Assembly (NCBI GenBank): GCA_021604805.1 | Contig: BQJR01000003.1 | Coordinates: 806,001 to 870,000 of the forward strand | Direction of reading: 5' to 3' | Length of the DNA: 64,000 nucleotides | Origin: Planctomycetota bacterium | Lineage (GTDB): Bacteria; Planctomycetota; B15-G4 | Part shown: piece after piece, positions 18,581-27,743 of the stretch | Position numbering within the stretch: the first letter of the stretch is position 1 | Layout of the letters: every line of letters begins with the position of its first letter | Notes under the pieces: generated by a model | Database searches by the model: none | What the model saw: the letters and a program-made list of their open reading frames with translations, nothing else | What the model was told of the DNA's origin: nothing | Translations under genes and position numbers: made by a program

Positions 18581-20641
18581 ATGTCCCGCTGCCTGTTGCT
18601 CACGACACTGATCGCGCTGTGCGCGGCGGCTTCGCCCGTCGTCGCACAGCGCGCGTTGCCTTCCAAGATGGTCGCCGCGCCGCCGAGCGAGATGCTCGCG
18701 GGCGCTCTGGCGCTGCCCGACCCGGCCGCTTCGGCGGGGAGTTCGCGCAGCGCGTGGATGCCGGTGCGACTCGACGCGCAAGGCCACTTCGACCTCGAAG
18801 TGCCGGTGGAAGCCGACGGCCGGCTCGAGCTGCTGCTCTTCGCGTCGCAGCCGGGGGCGCTGCGCGTGCTCATCGCGGAACCCGGCGGCGAGCGTCTCGC
18901 GCTCGACGAATGGGTTGCGCGCGGCAGAGCCTCGCAAGGCCTCGAGGACCTGGGGCACCTGAGCCCCGGCGCGCGCGGCGTGCGCAGCAGCTTGGCCACC
19001 GAAGAGCGCGGCGCTTGGAGCGTGCGCGTGGAGCCCACGCGCGCTGGCGGCGCGGCGGTCGATGTGCGCGCGGCGCTGATGCTGGCGGCGCCCGAGACGT
19101 CGCTGCGGCTCGTCACGCAGCTGGCGCACTGGGAACTCACGCAGTCTGGTCGTCCGGCCCTGCTCTGTCATCTCGCGGAGAGCGACTCGCCGCAACACGT
19201 TCTGCTCGACGCTTCGTGGTCGGCTGCGCTGGAAGTGCGCGACGCGTCCGGCGGCACGCAACGCTTGCGCTTCGTCGACGACGGCCTGCACGCCGACGGC
19301 GCCCCCAACGACGGCGTGTTCGGCGCCTGGCTGCCCACGGCCGTCCCCGGCGAACTCGACCTGCGCGTGATCGCGCGCGGCAGCGCGGCCAGCGGAGCTT
19401 TCCTGCGCACGCAACAACTGCGTCTGCCGCTGCACGCCACGCCCACCACGCTCAGCGGTGAAGTGTCGGCGCGCGTGAGCGACCCGCTGCACTTGGAACT
19501 CGCGCTGGGCATGAACGGCGCGCCCTCGCAGGACACGCTGCAGGTGTCGGCCGAAGTCTGGTCGCGCAGCAGCGCCACGAGCGCGCAGCCGGTGGCTTGG
19601 CTCTCCACCATGACGTCGAGCGCAGCGGGCGCACAGAGCTACGGCGGCGTGCCGAGCCTCGTGCTCAGCCTCGACCTGCGTTGGTTGGCGCGCGCCGGGG
19701 CGGGCGGGGCGCTCGAGCTGCGCAACGTGCGCGTGCAGGATCCGAACACGCACGTGCCGCTCACGCAGGCCGAGCATCTCTCGGTGCCGCCCGTGTTCCT
19801 GCCCGACGCGGCGTACGCTTCACCCGGTCCGATCACCGCTGGCATGTTGAGCGGCTCGGAGCAGTTGCGACTGAGCGCGCTCGAACCGAGTGACAGCGCT
19901 TCGTGGAGCGCCCTGCAAGCGCCGTCGCATCCGGGCAGCGCACCTGGCCCGCGCGCGGCCACGCACGCCGAGCAACTCCCGGGCCCCGCGCCCGATCCAG
20001 TGCGCGCGCTGATGCTCGTGCACGGCTACTGCAGCGGGCTGGCGTGGAACGAGAACCACTTCACGGGTGAGCGCATCGTGTTCACCGATCCCAACCAGAG
20101 TCGGAGCCACGACGAGTTCGCGCAGCTCATCGCGAACACGGGGCTGGCCGCCGACTCCTTCGGCATCGTCGGTCACAGTCAGGGTGGTTCGGCGGCGCTG
20201 CAGCTCTTCACGTACTACATGAGCGGGCTCGACCTCGCCGTGGGCGCGCGACGCATCCAGTCGGTGGGCACGCCTTACCAAGGCACGCCGCTCGCCGGCG
20301 ACCTCGCCGCGCTGGGCGACATCTTCGGCGCGGGCTGCGGCACGAACTTCGACCTCTCCGAAGACGGCTCCGCGCTGTGGCTCGCGGGCATCCCGAACTG
20401 GGCGCGCGCCGAGGTGCACTACTGGACCACGTCCACCGGCGGCTTCTGGTGCGACTTCTTCACCAACTTCGTGCTCGACAACCCTGAAGACGGCGTCGTG
20501 GAGCAGGTGAATGCGCAACTCAGCGGCGCGAACAACCAGGGCCACAAGACCGGCTGGTGCCACACCACGGGCATGAACGACCCGGCGCAATACAACGACA
20601 CCACGCGCAACACCGAGATGGACGCCCAAGCCGCCCGCTGA
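18581..20641 (+). CDS. Exported alpha/beta-hydrolase, conditioned-medium-factor-like
   Basis: 686 residues. The signal peptide is CLLLTTLIALCAAASPVVAQ. Residues 25-430 are beta-rich, with a segment LRFVDDGLHADGAPNDGVFGAW of the type seen in calcium-binding or choice-of-anchor repeats. Residues 470-686 form an alpha/beta-hydrolase: ALMLVHGYCSG (oxyanion strand), FGIVGHSQGGSAAL (nucleophile elbow, GHSQG) and VGTPYQGTPLAG. The ending NNQGHKTGWCHTTGMNDP resembles the C-terminus of proteins annotated conditioned medium factor in marine gammaproteobacteria, from memory. Likely an extracellular lipase/esterase-type enzyme. A GGAG sequence lies 8-10 bases before the ATG. It converges on the PhyH gene with 4 bases between stops. 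Confidence 0.8.
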   Translation: MSRCLLLTTLIALCAAASPVVAQRALPSKMVAAPPSEMLAGALALPDPAASAGSSRSAWMPVRLDAQGHFDLEVPVEADGRLELLLFASQPGALRVLIAEPGGERLALDEWVARGRASQGLEDLGHLSPGARGVRSSLATEERGAWSVRVEPTRAGGAAVDVRAALMLAAPETSLRLVTQLAHWELTQSGRPALLCHLAESDSPQHVLLDASWSAALEVRDASGGTQRLRFVDDGLHADGAPNDGVFGAWLPTAVPGELDLRVIARGSAASGAFLRTQQLRLPLHATPTTLSGEVSARVSDPLHLELALGMNGAPSQDTLQVSAEVWSRSSATSAQPVAWLSTMTSSAAGAQSYGGVPSLVLSLDLRWLARAGAGGALELRNVRVQDPNTHVPLTQAEHLSVPPVFLPDAAYASPGPITAGMLSGSEQLRLSALEPSDSASWSALQAPSHPGSAPGPRAATHAEQLPGPAPDPVRALMLVHGYCSGLAWNENHFTGERIVFTDPNQSRSHDEFAQLIANTGLAADSFGIVGHSQGGSAALQLFTYYMSGLDLAVGARRIQSVGTPYQGTPLAGDLAALGDIFGAGCGTNFDLSEDGSALWLAGIPNWARAEVHYWTTSTGGFWCDFFTNFVLDNPEDGVVEQVNAQLSGANNQGHKTGWCHTTGMNDPAQYNDTTRNTEMDAQAAR

Positions 20642-20645
20642 ACCG

Positions 20646-21602
20646 TCAGCCGATGATGCGGTCCTTCAGCGACCTCGGCACGCCGGTCACCCACTGAGGC
20701 AGCGGCCGCGGGTAGCGGAACACCTTCTTCTGCTTCGCGAGCTCGAGCGGTGCTCCGCGGTAGGTCTGCGGCATCATGCGCCCCGTGCCGATGTCGATGG
20801 CCTCGCGGTAACAGATCGAGCCGCCGAAAGTGTCCGACTCCATCGGCATGTAGTACATGCAGTCTTCGAAGTAGTAGTGCGTGGCTTGACTGTGCCGCGT
20901 GCGCTTGGGATCCAAGCGCGGGCTGCCGCCGTGGAACAAGTTCGCCGACCAGATCACGGCCTGCCCGCGCTTGAGTTCCACGATCTGCGACTTCAGTCCG
21001 CACACATCGAGGATGCGCCTCACCAGGTCTTCGTAGCTGCGGTAGGAATCCGAGGACGCCAGCAACCCGAGTTCACTCATGTCGTAGTCGGGGAGCTTGT
21101 GGCTGCCGGGCACCACGAAGAGCGTGCCGCACTGGGCGTCGACATCCTCGAGCGGAGCCCACACGCCGACCATGTAGCGGCGCGGCATGCAGTGGAAGTG
21201 GATCGTGTCGCTGTGCGCGGGCTGCTCCGTGCCGACGTCGAAGTTGAGCGTCTGGAACGGGAAGGCCGGGCGCTGGTAGAGCAGCTGCAGCACGTCGAGG
21301 ACCTTGGGCGCGGCGGCGAGCTTGCGCACGTCGTCGTTGTAGTACCAGGCCTCGTCGATGCGCCGGCCGACGTCGACTTTGGGGTAGTGCTCGTCGAGGT
21401 CGCGGATCATGCGCTCGCACATCTCGTCGAAGTCGGGCAGCTCCAGGTCGATGACCAAGTAGCCGTTTTCCGCGTAGAACAGCGCCTGCTGCTTGGTGGC
21501 GTCGTCGAGCTCAGAGCTGCTCAAGAACTCCTTCACGAAGGGCGACTCCACCGGGGGAATCGCCATCTTGGAAGGTTCTGGAGGGACGTAGGCGTCGGCC
21601 AT
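20646..21602 (-). CDS. Phytanoyl-CoA dioxygenase (PhyH) family protein
   Basis: Fe(II)/2-oxoglutarate-dependent dioxygenase of 318 residues, a family expanded in Planctomycetota. The ATG at 21602 gives MADAYVPPEPSK; the frame reaches 34 codons further upstream without family-like sequence. The iron triad is H130-x-D132 (QPAHSDTIH) plus distal H224 (NLFHGGSP), and the 2-oxoglutarate arginine is expected shortly after, in RLDPKRTRHS. Substrate is unknown; members hydroxylate lipids, osmolytes and natural products. The 259-base region separating it from the divergent regulator gene may hold promoters for both. Confidence 0.9.
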   Translation of the reverse strand: MADAYVPPEPSKMAIPPVESPFVKEFLSSSELDDATKQQALFYAENGYLVIDLELPDFDEMCERMIRDLDEHYPKVDVGRRIDEAWYYNDDVRKLAAAPKVLDVLQLLYQRPAFPFQTLNFDVGTEQPAHSDTIHFHCMPRRYMVGVWAPLEDVDAQCGTLFVVPGSHKLPDYDMSELGLLASSDSYRSYEDLVRRILDVCGLKSQIVELKRGQAVIWSANLFHGGSPRLDPKRTRHSQATHYYFEDCMYYMPMESDTFGGSICYREAIDIGTGRMMPQTYRGAPLELAKQKKVFRYPRPLPQWVTGVPRSLKDRIIG

Positions 21603-21861
21603 GGGACTGGTGCGATCCAACTCGGGTGTGTGCTGAACGAGGCGAACAGCATACCTCGCAAGCGCGCCCCGCGACGTGCTCCAGGGTGCGTAGAGCGGGA
21701 CCAAAGCAGGGATTGTGGATCTTCACGGGATCAGCACGGCGCGCCAGACCGCCCGCGACCGGCTCACGCAGCCACGACTGAGTCACGCCTGAGCCCCCCT
21801 CTCTCCGGCGGCACTTGTTGAAATCGATCACTATCTTTTCACCAGCGTTCAGGAGCCCCGT
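21603..21861. promoter_or_regulatory. Divergent intergenic region between PhyH and HTH regulator genes
   Basis: The part next to the regulator (21811-21850) is A+T-rich for this window and contains TATCTT at 21832-21837, a possible -10 element for the plus-strand gene. GTTCAGGAGCCCC just before the ATG at 21862 contains an AGGAG Shine-Dalgarno sequence. No clear operator palindrome was found. Confidence 0.3.
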
Positions 21862-22434
21862 ATGTCCCCACCCTCCACCCATTGGGTCCGCGACCCCAAA
21901 GCCATCGAGTGCCTCAGCTCGCCCACCCGGCAGCGCATCCTCGACCGGCTCGAGGCGCTCGGCCCGAGCTCCGTGGCCGAACTGAGCGCCTCGCTGCAGC
22001 TGCCGGCCGACGGGCTCTACTACCACATGCGCCTGCTCACGCGACGCGGGCTGATCGTGGAGCGCGAACGCCGTCCCACGAACGGGCCACCCGAGACGCT
22101 CTTCGAGCTCGTCGCCAAGCGCTGGCACATCCACTACGAGCCCAACAACAAGCGCAACGCCGAGGCCGTGCGCAAGCTCACGGGCTCGCTGTTGCGCCAG
22201 GCGTCGCGCGACTTCGAGCAAGGGCTCACGCACCCCAACACGACCACCGACGGCCCCCGCCGCAACCTCTGGAGCCTGCGCCTCGAGGCCAAGCTCAACG
22301 GCGAGGAAGTGCGCGAACTCAACGGGCACCTGCGCGCGATCGTCGAGCTGTTGCGACGCCCGCGCGCGAACACCGAGGGCCAACTCTGCGCGCTCAGTTG
22401 GGTGCTGGCGCCGCTCACCGACAAGACCGGCTGA
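21862..22434 (+). CDS. Winged-helix (ArsR-like) transcriptional regulator
   Basis: 190-residue DNA-binding protein. Residues 12-75 form an ArsR-type winged helix: AIECLSSPTRQRILDRLEALGPSSVAELSASLQLPADGL leads into the recognition helix YYHMRLLTRRGLIVERERR. No metal-binding cysteines are present, so it is not a classical arsenic sensor. The remaining 110 residues are helical and unknown, perhaps a ligand or dimer domain. Start: ATG preceded by AGGAG. The M28 peptidase gene follows 50 bases downstream on the same strand, so the two are probably co-transcribed. Confidence 0.85.
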   Translation: MSPPSTHWVRDPKAIECLSSPTRQRILDRLEALGPSSVAELSASLQLPADGLYYHMRLLTRRGLIVERERRPTNGPPETLFELVAKRWHIHYEPNNKRNAEAVRKLTGSLLRQASRDFEQGLTHPNTTTDGPRRNLWSLRLEAKLNGEEVRELNGHLRAIVELLRRPRANTEGQLCALSWVLAPLTDKTG

Positions 22435-22484
22435 GGCCGCGTCGCCCACACACACCTTCACCTCGCTTCCCCCGAGAGACCGCC

Positions 22485-24206
22485 ATGCTCTGCTTCCTCG
22501 CCACGCTCGTGCCGCTGTTGCGCGGCGCGCTGTTCGCATCGATCTTCGGCGCGACGGCCTGCGCGCTGCAAGCCGAGCAAGCCATGCAAGACAGCGCCCC
22601 TGCCGGCGCAGGGGTGCCGCCCGCGAGCATGGCGGCGATCAACGCCGTCGACCTCGCGCAGCATGTGCGGGTGCTCGCCTCGGACAGCTACCAAGGGCGC
22701 TTCCCCGGCACCACGGGCGAAGCGCGCACGCTCGCGTATCTCAGCGCCGGGTTCGCGCGTGCGGGACTCGAAGCCCCCTACGCCGGCAGCTACCTGCAGG
22801 GCGTACCCTTGGCCTCGCTGCTCGTGGAGGCTCGCAGCAGTTTGGCCGTGACGTCGGTGGACGGCGGCCGTCGCGTCGACTTCGCCTTCCCCGACGATGT
22901 CCTGCTCGGCGGCCTCGCCGCGGGCGGGCACGACAACCTGCACGACAGCCCGATCGTGTTCGTCGGCTACGGCATCCACGCGCCCGAACGCAACTGGGAC
23001 GACTACGCCGACGTGAACGTGAGCGGCCGCACCGTGCTCGCCTTGTGGGGCGAGCCAGCGGCCTTCGGCGACGGCGGCAGCCACCACGGCACGCTCTTCG
23101 GTAAGCGTCAGGCCGCCGCCGCACAAGGCGCCGCGGGCTTTCTCGTGATCCCGCAGCCGAGCGCTGATTCGCTGCCCTGGTCGGTGTACGCGGACCACGC
23201 CAGACAACCCAGCCACGCCATCGCAGGCGAACCCACGCCGCTGGGACGTCTGCTGCGCGGCACGCTCCGCGAAGAGCGCGCGCGCGAGCTGCTGGCGCTG
23301 GCCGATCTCGACCTCGACAGCCTGCGCGACGAAGCCGGCGTCGACTCGCACGCGAGCTACGAACTCCCGCTGCGCGCTCACTTCGACGTGCACGCCGTCG
23401 CCGAACCCGTGTTCACCCACAATGTGCTCGGTGTGTTGCGCGGCAGCGAGCACCCCGAGGAGTGCGTGATCTACACCGCACACTGGGATCACGTGGGCCA
23501 GCGCGAAGACATCGGCGGCGACCACATCTTCAACGGCGCCGTCGACAACGCCACGGGAACGTCGGCGCTGCTCGAGTTGGCGCGCGTGTTCGGCGCGCTC
23601 GACACGCCGCCCGCGCGCTCGGTCGTGTTCCTCGCCACCACCGCCGAAGAGCAAGGCCTACTCGGCGCGCACTACCACGCCGAGAACCCGCTCTTCCCGC
23701 TGGGCCAAACCGTGGCCGTGATCAACATGGACGCGCTCTTCCCCTTCGGCGAGACCAAAGGTCTCACCGTGGTCGGCGCAGGCCGCTCAGAACTCGACGC
23801 CTACCTGCAAGCCGCGGCGCAGAGCGTGGGCCGCGTGGCGTACCCCGATCCGATGCCCGAGCAAGGCGCCTTCTACCGCTCGGATCACTACCCCTTCGCG
23901 AGTCGCGGGGTGCCGGCCAGCTTCGCCGTGGGCGGCCCCGCGCAGGATCCCGAGGTGAACGAGACCGTCGACATCCAACGCTGGGTGGAGTACGTGGGCC
24001 AGCACTACCACCGCCCCACCGATGAGTACGACGCGAGCACGTGGGACATGGCCGGCATCGTGCAAGACGTGCGCGGATTCTTCCACGCGGGCTGGCAACT
24101 GGCGAACACGCGGCACTTCCCGAACTGGCTGCCCGAGAGCGAGTTCCGCGCGCTCCGCGACGCACAACGCGCGCGCTTCAGCGCTGCAGGTAACCCATCT
24201 CGCTGA
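22485..24206 (+). CDS. Exported M28-family metallopeptidase
   Basis: 573-residue zinc aminopeptidase-type enzyme with a PA (protease-associated) insertion. The ATG at 22485 starts a hydrophobic leader (FLATLVPLLRGALFASIFGATACA). Zinc ligands and catalytic acids of the M28 fold are in place: H333 and D335 in AHWDHVG, D354 in GAVDNATG, the EE pair near 388 in TAEEQG, D416 in INMDA, and a late histidine in YHRPTDEYD. Residues 150-230 (PIVFVGYGIHAPERNWDDYADVNV to AAGFLVIP) are the PA-like segment. Likely role: trimming extracellular or periplasmic peptides. Its 3' end overlaps the convergent sulfatase-like gene by 29 bases. Confidence 0.9.
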   Translation: MLCFLATLVPLLRGALFASIFGATACALQAEQAMQDSAPAGAGVPPASMAAINAVDLAQHVRVLASDSYQGRFPGTTGEARTLAYLSAGFARAGLEAPYAGSYLQGVPLASLLVEARSSLAVTSVDGGRRVDFAFPDDVLLGGLAAGGHDNLHDSPIVFVGYGIHAPERNWDDYADVNVSGRTVLALWGEPAAFGDGGSHHGTLFGKRQAAAAQGAAGFLVIPQPSADSLPWSVYADHARQPSHAIAGEPTPLGRLLRGTLREERARELLALADLDLDSLRDEAGVDSHASYELPLRAHFDVHAVAEPVFTHNVLGVLRGSEHPEECVIYTAHWDHVGQREDIGGDHIFNGAVDNATGTSALLELARVFGALDTPPARSVVFLATTAEEQGLLGAHYHAENPLFPLGQTVAVINMDALFPFGETKGLTVVGAGRSELDAYLQAAAQSVGRVAYPDPMPEQGAFYRSDHYPFASRGVPASFAVGGPAQDPEVNETVDIQRWVEYVGQHYHRPTDEYDASTWDMAGIVQDVRGFFHAGWQLANTRHFPNWLPESEFRALRDAQRARFSAAGNPSR

Positions 24207-25572
24207 GGAACTCGAGGTCCTCGCTACTGAGTTGCACGCCGCCGTCGTCGGCACCACGGAGCAAGGCTTCGAGCTCAGCGTGCCCTTGGGTGAGTGCGTC
24301 GAGCTGCGCGACGAGCTGCGCGATGCGCTCCTGCATCCCGGGTTCCTGCGCGAGGTCGTGCTGCTCGGCCGGGTCGGCGGCGAGGTCGTAGAGCTCCCAG
24401 GGCTCGTCGGGCGAGCGCAGCAACTTGAGGTCACCGAGGATCATGCCGCGGTCGCCCCACGCGAGCGGCAGCGCTTGGGCGCGCGGCGGAGGCTCGCGCT
24501 GCTCGAGCCAAGGCAGCAGGTCGCGACCGTAGCTGGTGCGGTCAGCATCCAGACCGAAGAGTGCGAGCAGGGTCGGGCGCACGTCCATCAGTGTCACGGG
24601 CGCGTCGAGCCAACGCGGGAGTTCCCAGGCGGGCACTTCGCTGCTCGGCGGCAGGAACATCATCGGCACGTGCAGCACTTCTTCGTAGAGGCTGTGGTGC
24701 AACAGGCCGCCGTGCTCTTGGAACTGCTCGCCGTGATCGGAGAGCACGACAGTCCACAGCTCGTTCGGTTGTTCGCGGCGCAGCTCCTCGAGGAAGCCGC
24801 CCACGTCGTTGTCGAGACCGTGCAGGCCTTCGTCGTATTGCGCGAGGAGTTCGTCGCGCTCGCCTTCGCGCAGCTCGAAGCGCCCCGCGTTCACGGCCTC
24901 GAGGAACAGCGTGCCCTTCACGTGCTCGCTCTCCCAGTCACGCGCCACGCCGGGTTGTCGGTCGGTGAACAGACCGCGCGAAGCCTCGGGGGCGCGGTAA
25001 GGGCGGCCGGTGTTACGGTCGGAGTGCACGTCGAAGAGATGCACGAAGAGGAAGTACGGACGCTCGGGATCGCGCGCGTCGAGCCAGGCGCGGGCACGGG
25101 CGAGCACGTCGCTGGCGGGGTCGCGCGTCACGTCAAAGTGTTCGAAGCCTTGGTCGAAGCCGAACTTGGGCGTGAGCCAGGTCACGTGCGTGGTGAAGGC
25201 CGCCGTCTGCCAGCCCGCCTCGCGCAGGTCTTCGGCGATCGTGCGCGCCGAGTCGGGCAGACGTGCGCCGTCGCCCAGCGGGATCGCGCCGTGAGCGCGT
25301 GGCGTGAGTCCTGTGAAGAGTGACGCGTGGGCCAGCAGGGTGTTGCCCACCGGCGTGCGCGCGCGGCGGAACAAGAGCGCCTCGTCGGCGAGCGCGTCGA
25401 GCCGCGGCGTGATGTCGCGTTCTGCGCCGTAGATCCCCACACGGTCGGCGCGCGTGGTGTCGAGCGAGATCATCACGAGCGAAGGCTGCGTCGTGCGCGT
25501 GGGCGGAGCGGCAGGCTCGCCGCATGCGGTCACGAGACAAAGCGCAACGAGGAGCATGAAGGAACGGAGCAC
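24178..25572 (-). CDS. Sulfatase-superfamily lipoprotein lacking the formylglycine motif
   Basis: 464 residues from the GTG at 25572, which gives a good lipoprotein signal (LRSFMLLVALCLVTACGEP; lipobox VTAC). The alkaline-phosphatase/sulfatase fold is evident: MISLDTTRADRVGIYG, GLTPRAHGAI, FLFVHLFDVHSD, VVLSDHGEQFQEHGGLLHH and VPMMF. At the nucleophile position the usual C/S-x-P-x-R is replaced by RTPVGNTLLAHASLFTG, with threonine and no arginine at that spacing. It should therefore not be matured to formylglycine and resembles the Thr-nucleophile branch (phosphotransferase-like), so true sulfatase activity is doubtful. TATCGT lies 6 bases before the GTG. It is divergent from the 163-residue membrane protein gene (52 bases). 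Confidence 0.85.
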   Translation of the reverse strand: MLRSFMLLVALCLVTACGEPAAPPTRTTQPSLVMISLDTTRADRVGIYGAERDITPRLDALADEALLFRRARTPVGNTLLAHASLFTGLTPRAHGAIPLGDGARLPDSARTIAEDLREAGWQTAAFTTHVTWLTPKFGFDQGFEHFDVTRDPASDVLARARAWLDARDPERPYFLFVHLFDVHSDRNTGRPYRAPEASRGLFTDRQPGVARDWESEHVKGTLFLEAVNAGRFELREGERDELLAQYDEGLHGLDNDVGGFLEELRREQPNELWTVVLSDHGEQFQEHGGLLHHSLYEEVLHVPMMFLPPSSEVPAWELPRWLDAPVTLMDVRPTLLALFGLDADRTSYGRDLLPWLEQREPPPRAQALPLAWGDRGMILGDLKLLRSPDEPWELYDLAADPAEQHDLAQEPGMQERIAQLVAQLDALTQGHAELEALLRGADDGGVQLSSEDLEFLSEMGYLQR

Positions 25573-25578
25573 GCGCGT

Positions 25579-25584
25579 ACGATA
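25579..25584 (-). promoter_or_regulatory. Candidate -10 element for a leaderless transcript
   Basis: TATCGT on the minus strand is separated by exactly 6 bases from the GTG start of the sulfatase-like lipoprotein gene, which would place the transcription start at or within a base of the start codon. Inference from spacing only. Confidence 0.35.
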
Positions 25585-25624
25585 GTCGTCCCCTCGCCCG
25601 CCGTCCACGCTGCCGGAGTCCCGC

Positions 25625-26116
25625 GTGTCCGCCCCCTCGCCCACGCCGCTCACCGAGCGCCTGCGCCTCGCGGGTTGGTTGGTGTTGTGCCTCGCGCTGA
25701 TCCCGGCGGGCGTGGCGCAATGGCGCAGTCATGAGCGCTTGCTGCACGCCAGCAAGCACGAGCCGGTGCCGCCCGACTGGGTGCGCTACGACGCGGCGCG
25801 CGAACACTTCGCCGGCGCGCAACGCGTGCACATCTTCTCCGACGTCGACACGCGACTGTTGCTGCTGCGCCGCTTCGACCTCCAGTTCTCCGCGCTGCCG
25901 GCCGTGGTCTGGGAAACGCCGCCGGGCCGCAACCCCTGCGCGCCGCCCGATGAACACACCGCCTTCCTGATCGACACGAGCGTCGCATGGAAGACGAAAG
26001 ACTTCAGCGCCAAGATCCATGCGGCAGCGCTGGCAGCTGGATTCGCGACCACGGAGTTCCCTGTGACGGACACTCTGCTCGTGCTGCGCTTCGAGCGCAT
26101 GGAGCCCGACGGTTGA
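25625..26116 (+). CDS. Small membrane-anchored protein, unknown function
   Basis: 163 residues from a GTG. One N-terminal membrane segment (LAGWLVLCLALIPAGVAQW) is followed by an extracytoplasmic domain of about 125 residues beginning HASKHEPVPPDWVRYDAAREHF. I do not recognise it. Its stop codon overlaps the start of the next gene by four bases (TTGA), so the product probably works with the polytopic membrane protein encoded there, for example as an accessory subunit. Confidence 0.7.
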   Translation: MSAPSPTPLTERLRLAGWLVLCLALIPAGVAQWRSHERLLHASKHEPVPPDWVRYDAAREHFAGAQRVHIFSDVDTRLLLLRRFDLQFSALPAVVWETPPGRNPCAPPDEHTAFLIDTSVAWKTKDFSAKIHAAALAAGFATTEFPVTDTLLVLRFERMEPDG

Positions 26117-27552
26117 GCGCGCTCGCACTCTGGATCCTGGGCGTGTTGATCGTGCGTGCGCTGGCCGGGCCGCGCGCGCTGGGCGCCGCGAGTTGTCTGG
26201 GCCTGGGCGCCTTGCTCGGTCCCGGTTGCGCGTCGCTGGTGCTCGTGGTCTTGCTGCAGTTGTCCGCGCCGGGCGCCTTGCTCGGCGTGCTGTGGGTGCT
26301 CGCGGCGCTCGCGTCACTGCTGGCATGGCGACGTCGTCCGCGCGCCGAGACCTTCACACCCGTCGCGCCGGCCGCGGGTTCACGCGCGTGGCTGCTGCTG
26401 CCAGCGCTCGCCTTGGCCTCGGCGCTGGTCATCACGAGTGACCACCGTCGCGAAGTCCCCGACGGTACCTTCGACGCACTCGCGATCTGGAACCTGCACG
26501 CGCGCGCGCTCGCGCGAGCCGAGCAGTCGCCCACCGAGCTGCTGCACGCGATGCGTCAGATCCAACACCCCGACTACCCGCTCTTCCTGCCCGGCGCGGT
26601 CGCCGCACAGTGGCGCGTGCTGGGACACGAAGCGCCCGAGATCGCACGCGACACGGCGATGCTGTTCCTGCTCGCGCTGGCCTTGCTGAGTTGGGCCGCC
26701 GCACGACGCTGGTTGCCGCGCGCGCCTTCGGCCTTGCTCTGCACGCTCACGCTGCTCGTGCCGCTCATGGCCGACAAAGCGCAGGGACAGAAGGCCGACG
26801 TGCTCATGGCAGCCACGTTCCTCGCCGCCGCCGACGCGTTGGTGAGTCGTGCGCATCCGCGCCGCAACGCACGGGTGCCCGCGGTGCTCGCCGGCGTGCT
26901 GCTCGCACTGTTGCCCTGGGCGAAGAACGAAGGGCTCGTGCTCCTGGGCGCGTTGCTCGTCGCGCAAGCCGTGGTGCGTCCCGTGCGCGACGCGAGGTCC
27001 TCAGCGAACACGCACGTCGGTGTCCACGAGGCACCGCGCTCCGCAGCGCATTGGTGGCGCGCCGCCGCGCTCGCTGCGCTGCCGGTGCTCGCGGTGGTCG
27101 TGCTGCACGCGCGCCTCTGGGCGCCCGCCGATCCGCTCGTCACGGGCCTCGGCGAACGCATGGGCCGTCAACTCAGTGACCCCGATCGTTGGCGCGCCGT
27201 GTTCGACGCCTTCGTGGCGCGACTCAGCCCCACCGAGAGCTTCCTCAACTGGGGTTCCGTGGGCACGGCCTGTTTGATCGCCGTGCTCTGCGGCGTGTTC
27301 GCGTGCCGCGCACGGCTCGCGCGCGTCCCTCGCATGCTCGGCCTCGCCTTGCTGCTCCAACTCTGCGCGCTCGTGGGCATCTACCTGCTCACGAACTACC
27401 CCAAGGGCGTGGGCGCGCACCTACACACCAGCTTGGACCGTCTGCTGCTCCAGTTGCTGCCGGTGGCTTTGCTGTTCACGGGACTGTTGCTGCGTCGTCC
27501 CCACGCGCTCGACGCGCCCGTACACGAACCGTCGAGCACGCTCCCTCGCTGA
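26113..27552 (+). CDS. Polytopic membrane protein, GT-C glycosyltransferase-like
   Basis: 479 residues starting at TTG 26113, which overlaps the upstream stop codon (TTGA); the frame is open further upstream but there it runs inside the previous gene. About ten hydrophobic segments are seen. The first large loop has DGTFDALAIWNLHARALAR and IQHPDYPLFLPG, the W-N-x-[HK]-A/R and HPDYP pattern of dolichyl-phosphate-mannose-type (GT39/ArnT-like) glycosyltransferases. That loop contains acidic residues which could serve as the catalytic base. Likely role: transfer of a lipid-linked sugar outside the membrane. Confidence in the fold is fair; in the reaction, low. Confidence 0.7.
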   Translation: MSALALWILGVLIVRALAGPRALGAASCLGLGALLGPGCASLVLVVLLQLSAPGALLGVLWVLAALASLLAWRRRPRAETFTPVAPAAGSRAWLLLPALALASALVITSDHRREVPDGTFDALAIWNLHARALARAEQSPTELLHAMRQIQHPDYPLFLPGAVAAQWRVLGHEAPEIARDTAMLFLLALALLSWAAARRWLPRAPSALLCTLTLLVPLMADKAQGQKADVLMAATFLAAADALVSRAHPRRNARVPAVLAGVLLALLPWAKNEGLVLLGALLVAQAVVRPVRDARSSANTHVGVHEAPRSAAHWWRAAALAALPVLAVVVLHARLWAPADPLVTGLGERMGRQLSDPDRWRAVFDAFVARLSPTESFLNWGSVGTACLIAVLCGVFACRARLARVPRMLGLALLLQLCALVGIYLLTNYPKGVGAHLHTSLDRLLLQLLPVALLFTGLLLRRPHALDAPVHEPSSTLPR

Positions 27553-27743
27553 GTCGCGCACGCCACGTGGGTCGAAGCACCCAACGCACACGCACCGCGC
27601 AGCTCACCCTCGCGTGCTCCTGCGCGCGGCGGCGCCACCCGAACCCACACATGAGTGGTAGGCTCGCCGCTTCGAAGTTCCCTTGAGTCATTTCGCGCGA
27701 CGGTCCCCGAAGCCCGATCGCGCGCCTCTCCCCGAGCCCCGCC

